64,000 nucleotides of DNA, from the NCBI GenBank assembly GCA_008704415.1, contig VXIS01000194.1, positions 26,381 through 90,380 of the forward strand. The letters run 5' to 3'. The notes beneath the pieces are model-generated. The model saw only the letters and a program-made list of their open reading frames with translations, was not told the origin of the DNA and searched no databases. How positions within the stretch are numbered: position 1 is the first letter of the stretch; the number at the start of each line of letters is the position of its first letter. The position numbers were made by a program, and so were the translations under genes. The DNA comes from Sphaerosporella brunnea. Lineage: Eukaryota; Ascomycota; Pezizomycetes; Pezizales; Pyronemataceae. Shown in pieces: positions 57,501 to 64,000 of the stretch.

Positions 57501-57710
57501 CCCGGCGAGCGGCTGCTTGTAAACCTGCTGCCCAGGAACGATACCGACAATACCAGTCCCGTCGAGCACAACAAGGAAATCAGTTTTGTGCTCCGGGGCT
57601 GCAAGATACTTCCAAATGTGGTGCATGCCTGGCAGATCACCTTTGTAGAGCAATACGAGGATGGGGAGTCGCCTGGCGGGTGGATTAGCTATCGTTTGGC
57701 GAGTGTATGA
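54504..57710 (+). CDS. Large intronless protein of unknown function, 1,068 aa
   Basis: A single open frame. I start at ATG 54504 (CGACCATGT) rather than the in-frame ATG at 54372, because homology-like composition begins here and the upstream part is low-complexity leader. The first 30 residues are Arg/Lys-rich. Then come HVVGPRFAL (94-102), LPHVILGDPHLPWAR (123-137) and WLALLVFT (153-160); I remember similar GPRF-L, LPHVVL and LPWER-PWLALL blocks in large bacterial proteins that accompany relatives of the 1,341-aa protein. An Ala-rich linker (about 511-535) splits it in two. The C-terminal half has ILRQDIIADGTMLCLFDRAP-like and WQITFVEQYEDG text. No catalytic motif, signal peptide or membrane helix is visible. 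Function is unknown. Confidence 0.85.
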   Translation: MFLSSKQPRRRQLVLKRAQRVVNYNRRLRAGIFATEGEAEPGGPEDIVVHPGEEIIFSYYRPSLRAGVYEIAVSHDVAIPGGASKKLTSDKKFHVVGPRFALEDGDVVGKYPPQGHGDYSTILPHVILGDPHLPWARLGTTQTVTDPRNSVPWLALLVFTQAELEVGPEILGGNGEQDPTGAVDGLTFGDIWRLQSSGSVACPFSSSDEETIEPDSSARFIFVPKDIFRPLFSEYDSDGLPKDGAKPDTSRYKYLANVRKINTEGLPEHVAGDGDDDAKLFSILVAHRTAPLDLAETTSIAVHLVSIENVENLVKYPLSAGHVAMASLHSWTYSCFAAGTMTLQERLRSLGETLNVLRPADAVIDALGGDGMPAATAERLKQRARDGFTLLRYRVQTGDETIAFTRSPFVPGNVQYPIPNLVGQSLSAGTDLQVLDQHLGIMDITYSSAWQLGKTLAIADRAFTSALVRIRTAMAKESLRRAKIEVVKENSGYLTVEDTLKGLADAVKRMSALPAAAAARRAAATAAAAPTAAGEAQITEPSRRWHRPKKQLLDLSVNNIAVRSALPRHCKEVMNTLAASTDGPGTFYAEYNDPVSPDWMLVFKWVLDRLFMYNIPPHYLLPDPEVLPNESLRFFAIDRSWTDALIDGALSVANHQTPVLDQATRNAIKQRITEYLSSVDGNLGYQPQVPTYGMLLRSDIVAQFPALAVRAPNPAGDNRAPILRQDIIADGTMLCLFDRAPGSDGFRTLTLQMPPHEQRFSVGSKITDSELIIPFKRVYTRDAPTQSYPPLVSNTYAPGDKPAVFDWDSRTLNVSAYTTTAFDLLKEKMPESFQDDAVTSALAGIQLNDPMYEMTIGLGSSGMLRGGPGYDPIALAFGPQSRMLSLGPIADTALAVGEVLNSDNVARYKYGMWPVFAIPDFNQQDGSALKPFLIPNNLSYPIDLVFSIVRVPDAQPRRLVRIQVDITMNASAGMFTTYDGPGGYMLSNMRWTYTTFENLPGERLLVNLLPRNDTDNTSPVEHNKEISFVLRGCKILPNVVHAWQITFVEQYEDGESPGGWISYRLASV

Positions 57711-58796
57711 TCCTACAGGCGGAAAAGAGGGGTGGGGGGGGATAGGTCTGGAGTAGGCTTACTTTTCGTTTGCGATTGAATTCCTCTATCATTCCTTTTC
57801 CATTTACGAAACATGTATTCGGGTATGTTTGCTTGTGTGGATGACTTGGTCGGTGCAATATTTCTGCAATCAAAGCCTTTCCTGGGAGTCGAAAGAGACC
57901 GATAATATCATGAAGAAGCATGAGATGTGTCGTTGGAAACACGAATCATCTGTCGTCCTGCTTACCACTTGCCGCTGGCTTTGGTTTCATCCGTTGCAAA
58001 ACCTGGTACGTATGGAGGTGGACACCCAGAATCAGCCCACATCACCAAAAACCAAACAAAAAAGACCGGAAATTGCGGCCATAACCAACAAAGTGGACGA
58101 AATTACTGCACAGCGCTACAGCGCAGCACCTTACTAACAGTCTGCGACTTCAACAATCAAGTACATCATCTTGTGATTTTGCGGGGCGCTGAATGAGCCC
58201 ATCGATTGCGATTCTATGTATGTATGTATGTAAGCATCAGATATCACTCGAATGCACCGTATTAGGCTTAGTTGGTGAATGAACTCCTCAGACGGGATCT
58301 CGACGTTGCTCTGCGTGAAATCGTTCAGCAGTTACTCCCCCTCCCCCCGGCGCGAGGGTTCCGGTTCATGGGGCGCTCGCATCCTCCCTTAAAAAGCCAG
58401 GATCCTCCCACGGCTTGTACGCAGTCCAACTTTGCTGAAAAGCTTGCGGTCGACGCGCTGCTTCACGAGGGCGCGCCCGTGTGTAACCGTATTCGCGATC
58501 CTCGGTGGAGGCAATAAAGCTGGGCTCGATCGTCGGCGGATTTCGTCGCGGATGGAGGAAGCGTGGTGTGTGGTAAAGAAAGAACTGGCTGGTGCGGGGA
58601 GGGAGAATGTGCAAGCTTAACTTACGGGAAGACCCCCTGATCACACCAAATGCCAACTCGCTTGGAGTAGTCGTATTGGGCACTTTCAACACTGCGAGGG
58701 ATAGATTACTGGACGCAAAAGCAAGCCCGCAAATTTTCTGGATACTAGGAATCAGACAAATTTCACTTCGGAGGGATAAAAAACTTTTCAAAAGAA
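57711..58796. other. No gene recognised
   Basis: Short frames only. The first 100 bp or so are likely 3' untranslated region of the 1,068-aa gene. A TATG tetranucleotide repeat (TATGTATGTATGTATG) is at about 58215-58230. Confidence 0.45.
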
Positions 58797-58883
58797 TGGA
58801 GGAGCGGCGAATCGAACGCCGGACCGCCTCTAAGCTAGCTTGTCGCATGCTAAAGAGGAATTATACCACTAAACCACACCCCC
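58797..58883 (-). tRNA. tRNA-Ala (AGC) with intron, minus strand
   Basis: Same body as the copy at 23521, with the G3-U70 pair, anticodon AGC, the T arm CGGCG-TTCGATT-CGCCG and the position 6-67 mismatch. The intron is one base longer and starts TGCGACAAGC. Total 87 nt. Confidence 0.85.
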
Positions 58884-60210
58884 TTGCATGGTACTCGACT
58901 CATCCACTGTTGTATAGATGCCCGCCTTTTTTTTTTTTTGAGAAGCGTGGGCAAATATGCCACCGAGGAGTTTAATGCCACAGAGCCGCAGATTGAAAAT
59001 GCAACGGCGAAACACAAAAAAGCTAATAAAAAAAAAGAACGCCATGCTGTGCTGCAAATACTCCAAGTTTTTCATAAAATATAATCGAAACCGACCTCAT
59101 AATCCGAACCCGTAGCCTCTTCCCTGGCTCGCGGGGGTGTTTTTTCTATTTTTTGTCGTGTTGCAGGTGTGGAGCGTGTGCCCCAGGCTAGGAAACAATT
59201 TGCCCTTGCAGATCCGCAGACAGGGCTGGATATCCGGCCGAAGATCCTTCCGTCCACCTCACGGATGAGCATCTGTCGCGATGCGATGACGATCACCGCA
59301 TATGCCCGAAGCTTGTTCCCCTCCTCGGTGATGAGCACCACCATACGATGAAGGAAGAGCCGCCAGCGCTGAATCCACCGGCCGATGGACTGCATGAAGC
59401 GAAGTCTCGTTGCCTTGCTGTGAGCGGGGCTGGCACTGCTAGGCTCGGTAGGCTGGGTTGATGAATAGCTTTGGCTTGGAAGGAGTCGCTGAAGCTTTTA
59501 TTCATCAACATCTACATCAGCCTTTGCATTTCTGCCGGTGGAGACTCGAAAAGCCAAACCTTGCGTCTGCAGTTTCTTCTCGAGCTTGTTTGTGTGACGC
59601 CTCCATTCACCTCGAGAATGTCGTGCAGTGTTTTCAACAGCCAGCCGGCGCTCGGCAACCCTACATATTCAACGCGGGCGCTCGCCGTCGCTGTGAAGTT
59701 GTCCCCTCATCTCTGATCCGCCGGCACCGTCGCCACGCTGTTTGATGAGCTTCGGGTAGCCGACCTTGAGTCGCATGACGAACGCCAACCTTTCTCGCTC
59801 GGAGGCCCCACAGTTAGACATTCAGTTGTTGGTCACCGATTGCTTCACTGTTGAGCACTCGATCGTTGCGCATCGTCGTGGCGGTGGTGAACGTGTCTAG
59901 GCGCGCGGAGCGACAAGCCCTGTTCACCTCCCCTACCTGCAACAATACCACTCACCAGGCCCTTTTCCAGAATGAAGTTTATCCCCGTTAGCAGCGCAGC
60001 AGGGCATGTGGCAGAAAGCTTTCGTGCTGGACGGTCGGGATGTCAAGGGCAACGAGAACCAAGGCGCCATCCCCGTTCTCCCGTATTATGTTCAACTTCT
60101 CGTCAAGGCGTCATATTCAATCCCTGCTCAAACACTTTCCGCTCGCAAAGAGCAAAACCTACGGTATGCTACTAAAAAAAGCAGGCGCTTCAGCTGGCAA
60201 AAGGCAACGC
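58884..60210. other. No confident gene
   Basis: Short frames only. The frame at 60006-60200 (plus) has protein-like composition (VLDGRDVKGNENQGAIPVLP) and follows an in-frame-looking ATG at 59972, but splice support is lacking and I recognise no family. A 15-T run occurs near 58925. Confidence 0.35.
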
Positions 60211-60296
60211 TGGAGGAGCGGCGAATCGAACGCCGGACCGCCTCTACGCTAGCTGTCGCATGCTAAAGAGGAATTATACCACTAAACCACACCCCC
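60211..60296 (-). tRNA. tRNA-Ala (AGC) with intron, minus strand, second copy
   Basis: Mature part identical to the copies at 23521 and 58797, including the acceptor with G3-U70. The intron starts TGCGACAGC. It lies about 1.4 kb from the other minus-strand copy. Confidence 0.85.
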
Positions 60297-61737
60297 GACT
60301 GTGCGTGGACACTGGGCGACCCGTCGTAATGCTACTCTAGAATCACGCGATTGGAATAACTCACCTTGAGAGTTCAGGCACACATAAATACAACGCGTGA
60401 ATAATATCCCCGCTATACACTCTACCAAAAGCTGCCTTTTTCAGGAATTTTTGTGTCGTACCGGTGCATATCACCTGCCCCAGTCGGTGGCGCCGGCTCG
60501 GGTGCCGATTTGGTCGGCGCGGATTGGCGACTCTTTTCGGCTCCTGGAACAGACGATCAGTGGGTGGATGCCAGGGACGTGCGAAATACCTCAACGCGGG
60601 CGTGTGGATGCGAAGCGGATGGAATATAATGGAGCGGAGCAGGAGGGGCACCGGAAGGGTTTGACGACATCGCGTCGTGGCGTTTTTGAGGCAGCACGTT
60701 GTTTCGGTAATGTTTTTCACGAGCGATCCGGTCTGCGAACACGGATGTCGCGTCGTCGGTATGCAGAACACAAAACGCAGCGACCCGCCGCAAGTCCTTG
60801 TCCCCCCCCCACCATGTATCGCGTAAGTTACAGGGTAAAGCGAATGTGAAAGCTGTCTGTAACCACATGCCGTCCGTTCCTTCGAAAGAAATGCCAGCCT
60901 CAATCCACGTAACGACTAACCATCATACCGATAGGCTATAGCATATCCTCCAGGCCACTTTCCGATCACATATACAGAGACGCAGACCCACCAATCCTCC
61001 ATCGCATCACTGCAACCCTAACCCGTGAAGTCTTCGTTCCGTCGGCGACGACCTCTCCCGCAGCGCCATGATGTTTCGGGGCTGATGTCGTGACTATTCG
61101 ATGATCGGGCCGAAGGAATGAGCGTCGCATTTTGCCTTTGGATTCCAGCTTGCGAGGCGTCCGTGTCTTTGGCGGCCACTAACTTGCCGCCATCGGGATC
61201 GCTCTCAGGCTTTTCAAGCTGATCACGGATGTGTGTTTCCTGCTGCGCTTCATCCGGCCACGGCTAGTCCAGCGAGCGACGCTCCATCGATCTGTGTCAT
61301 GGACAGGTATGTTCGGGTATCTGTCTTTCGGACTCCTTACACGATCATGGGGTGCGTGTGCATTGATGTGTTCCGCTGTTGAAGTTGGACTCAAACCACC
61401 ACGGCAGAGCCAGGACAGTAAACTGTGGCCACGGGGGAGGGAGAACGTAGGGAAATGAAGGTGGTGTCCGGAGTGCAGCGAACGCGGATTTCAAGCCACG
61501 CCGCCGAACCTCGTACCGGATCGAGTGAGATTTTGTGTATTAACCATAAATAGAAACATCGAGTGAGATGATGTGTCTAGCCACCGCAGAGCCTGGAAGC
61601 ACAAGATAGAGTGGCCCTGTTTAGGGGTGGAGGGTGCTGCATTTGGCTGGTGGTGAGAGTAGACATCTGTCATACCATGGAGCCCTCCCGGAGAATGTGC
61701 GGACTGCTGCGACTTCGAGAGAGCTCAGAGTGCTCGG
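60297..61737. other. No gene recognised
   Basis: Short frames only (up to 180 codons on minus 60361-60903, Arg/Pro/His-rich, no domain). No RNA gene seen. Confidence 0.35.
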
Positions 61738-61954
61738 CAGTGTTCTCAGCAGCCAGCCGAAACAGCCAGGCGGGCCAGCCCGGCTGGCAGGGCATTGAGT
61801 AATCTCCGGTGAAGACTTGCCACTGCGAGTGGCGGGGTTCAATCGGCGCCGATAAACTTGTTAGGATCTGTAATGTTATAGTAAGCTCCTATTCCCTCCT
61901 AGTCGGCATTTTCCACGGCGAAAATCTTCATGTACTTTTTCAGTCCGTAGCAGT
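61738..61954. mobile_element. hAT-like element copy, cut by an LTR
   Basis: Starts CAGTGTTCTCAGCAGCCAGCC and follows the element at 13209-13656 through the core ATAAACTT-T-AGGATCTGTAAT and CCACGGCGAA-ATCTT. The match stops exactly where the LTR begins at 61955, so the gypsy element inserted into an older hAT-like copy. The other half was not found inside the window. Confidence 0.65.
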
Positions 61955-62235
61955 TGTAACGGGACAGGCGCGAGGAAACGTCCAAGGTACGTAGCTTTCG
62001 AGGCAAGGACCGGAGGCAGGAGGACAAGGACAAGAGGCAGAAGAAGACGAGACAAGACAAGGTGGTTCAAGGTTACTAGGTTCGCTAGTATACAAGACGT
62101 TCTGTAAAGAAGAAAAGAAGAAAGGAAACAAAAACAAGTGAAACCTCGCCATTTATGCTTTCCCGTCACGTGACCGCGCATCACGTAACACCCTAACCCT
62201 AGCGCCGAGCCACCCCTTAACCTTGAGCCGTGACA
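61955..62235 (-). mobile_element. Gypsy LTR (281 bp), 3' LTR of the deleted element
   Basis: Read on minus, it starts TGTCACGGCTC and ends ...CCCGTTACA, i.e. TG...CA borders. A purine-rich tract (GGAGGGGGATAC) lies directly before it, as expected for the polypurine tract next to a 3' LTR. It shares its ends, and TGCCTCTTGTCC-type text, with the longer LTR at 63260-63771. Confidence 0.75.
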
Positions 62236-62270
62236 GTATCCCCCTCCTATGGCTGAGCTCCGACGAAGGT

Positions 62271-63259
62271 TCAGCTATCATCTGGGAGTGGTCCGGGCTT
62301 GTGTGGGTACAATTCGTGGAAGCGGTCGATAGCTTCAAGGCCATTGATTCCTTCCGCCGCCTCCCACTCCGGTGGGTCGTAGCCGGTTTACTTTACCAGA
62401 TATTTGAGGCGTCCCCTTACCAAGCGGAAATCCAGAATAGCATCGACGGACCATTCTTTTTTGCCATCGACAACAACAGGGAGAGGGGGTGGAATGATCT
62501 GTCCAGGGAGGGAGTCGGAAGATGCCGGGTTTAGGAGCGAGCCTGGAAAGGTGCGATGATTCTTCATGGTGTCGGGGATGTCCAATTCATAGGCATGGGT
62601 ACCGACGGCTCGAACCACTCGGTAAGGGCCCAGGTGCTTGTTTTCGAGTTTCCTAGATGGTCGTTCCGTGCGCAAGTTCCTAGAGTCCAGCCAGACGAGG
62701 TCGTTCTCTTTGAACACAGGGGCGGGGGCTCGAGACCGATCGGCGGCTTCAGTATATCTGGCTTGGGCGTACTTCATCTCGGCTCGTAGAACGTCGTGGA
62801 TGTGTGACATCCGCTCGGCCACCAGCTGCGCGTCAACCTGTTCGGGGTTGTCGGTCCGAATGTCTAGCTCAAAGGAGCACTTAGGGTTACGGCCATAGAC
62901 GGCGAAGAAAGGAGACAGTGACGTAGTCTCGGAAGCCTGGTTATTGGCTGCGAATTCGGCCAGGGGGAGATACTTCTTCCAATCGTCCTGCAGGTATGAT
63001 ACGTAGGCGCGGAGATACTGCTCCGTGACGGCATTGATCCGTTCTGTCTGACCATCGGTCTGCGGGTGGAAGGCGGTGCTTGGAGCAGTCTCAATCCCAA
63101 GACAGGAAGCAAGGTGTTTCCAGAAGTTAGCAACGAACTGGGGGCCTCGGTCGGAGATGAGAACGTCGGGGAGGCCATGGTGCTTGAAGACGTTTTCAAT
63201 AAATAGCTGAGCGAATCCTTCTGCGTCAATGATTGTAAGACAGGGGATCAGGTGGCGTT
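62271..63259 (-). pseudogene. Ty3/gypsy integrase C-terminal half plus chromodomain, internally deleted
   Basis: Directly after the upstream LTR and about 15 nt, the frame enters the integrase at LTIIDAEGFAQLFI and continues through SDRGPQF, FHPQTDGQTERIN (second Asp and Glu of the D,D-35-E triad) and the GPY-type C-terminal domain (HLGPYRVV). A chromodomain follows (EWSVDAILDFR..LKYLVK), where a TAA at 62388-62390 replaces the expected Trp; the frame then reads on to TGA at 62271. Gag, protease, RT, RNase H and the first integrase Asp are missing, so this is a deletion derivative. Confidence 0.85.
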
Positions 63260-63771
63260 TGTAACGGAGAGGGTCGAGAACAGACTGGAGGGGCCCAAGG
63301 TACTCGCGTACAGAGGGGGCAAGAACGAGAGCTGGGACAAGATCCCAAAGGCAGGACAAGAGGCAGGACAAGAGGCGCGATGCGCACGGTCAGGATTCAG
63401 ATTGGAACGAAGGTGCTCGGATTGACATACGAAGGTTCAGTAAAGAGGAAAGGAAAACGAACAACAAAGCGGAAGCGAAGGCGCCTTATAGCAATCACGT
63501 GAGCGCGGTGCGCCGCGCCACGTGGTAGCCGAACATAACCTCGGCTCGGAGCCATCCCACCGAGCCTCCCTACAGAGCCTCATCACGACACCACAAACAA
63601 CCCCCACTTCCGAACCTCACCACGTGACAACCATCCATGGGGGGATAAATCTGAGAGCAGCAAATGAATCAGCATCCTTTGAAGTCTTAGATCTGAGAGT
63701 TCCAGCCGATTCCATCGAGAGTAAAAGCCGGTAGCTTAGTCGGAAGACTCCATCCAACTTGCGCCGTGACA
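63260..63771 (-). mobile_element. Gypsy LTR (512 bp), shared by two elements in tandem
   Basis: Read on minus it starts TGTCACGGCGC and ends ...CTCCGTTACA. It includes GCTATAAGG, a likely TATA box (about 63484). It serves as 5' LTR of the deleted element at 62271-63259 and as 3' LTR of the copy that runs off the right edge, preceded there by the same purine tract. Confidence 0.75.
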
Positions 63772-63774
63772 GTA

Positions 63775-64000
63775 TCCCTCTCCTACGGCTGAGCTCCGGC
63801 GAAGCTCATTCATCTTGAGGCAGAGGCCCCGGCTTGTCCGGATAGGCCTCGTGGAAGCGATCGATAGCTTCCAGACCATTGACCATCTCGGCTGGTTCCC
63901 ACTTCGGCCGATCGTAGCCGGTTCACTTGACCAAATACTGGAGCTTACGCCACCGTCCATGCAGTCGGGAGTCCAATATCCAATCAACAAACCACTCCTG
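63775..64000 (-). pseudogene. Ty3/gypsy chromodomain end of a second element (cut by window edge)
   Basis: The minus strand encodes a chromodomain tail (WEPAEMVNGLEAIDRFHE) parallel to that at 62271-62390, again with a stop (TGA, about 63917-63919) at the Trp of YLVKWTGY. The rest of the element lies beyond the window. Confidence 0.75.

Noticed and set aside
56169..57653. 494-codon minus-strand open frame, and 445-codon frame at 54480-55817
   Set aside because: Both are antisense to the 1,068-aa gene and have Arg/Val/His-rich, low-complexity composition without motifs.

Overview
The window looks like a piece of nuclear genome from a filamentous ascomycete (Pezizomycotina-type) fungus. The support is indirect but consistent: very short introns (52 to 74 nt) with GTAAGT/GTATGC/GTAGGT donors, CTAAC-like branch sites and CAG/TAG acceptors; intron-bearing tRNA genes; a Tad1/I-type LINE; chromodomain Ty3/gypsy remnants; hAT and TA-flanked inverted-repeat elements. 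No species name can be given from sequence alone.

Layout. From 1 to about 24 kb the DNA is gene-poor and rich in transposon debris: inverted-repeat elements with recognisable target-site duplications (5950-6252, 10335-10586, 13209-13656, 20716-21575), LINE 3'-end scraps, tRNA-Asp and tRNA-Ala genes, and one probably intact trypsin-fold serine protease gene (8614-10290) with two partial copies nearby. From 24.1 to 36.4 kb lies one large minus-strand gene with MACPF (perforin-like) signatures. It has been hit twice: a full-length 6,477-bp LINE (29220-35696, 17-bp target-site duplication) sits inside a 52-nt intron, between branch site and acceptor, and a 1,099-bp hAT element (24737-25835, 8-bp duplication) sits inside a coding exon. 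Divergent from it is an eight-exon gene (38521-40841) ending in a jacalin-like motif.

From 41.5 to 57.7 kb is a compact block of three giant, GC-rich genes with almost no introns: a 2,265-aa protein with an N-terminal ComEC-type metallo-beta-lactamase domain joined to a DUF6603-like beta-rich region (41494-48483, minus); a 1,341-aa protein (49386-53471, minus); and, across a 1-kb divergent intergenic region, a 1,068-aa intronless protein (54504-57710, plus). The second and third resemble large uncharacterised proteins I remember from bacterial genomes. I regard this block as the most interesting candidate for an undescribed system. The exon models of the first two were checked by phase: total lengths divide exactly by three and every junction keeps frame.

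From 57.7 kb to the end there are two more tRNA-Ala genes, then a nested set of decayed elements: a hAT-like element cut by a gypsy LTR, an internally deleted chromodomain gypsy element, a second LTR, and the end of another gypsy copy. Both gypsy copies carry a stop at the same chromodomain tryptophan, as expected from G-to-A (RIP-like) decay.
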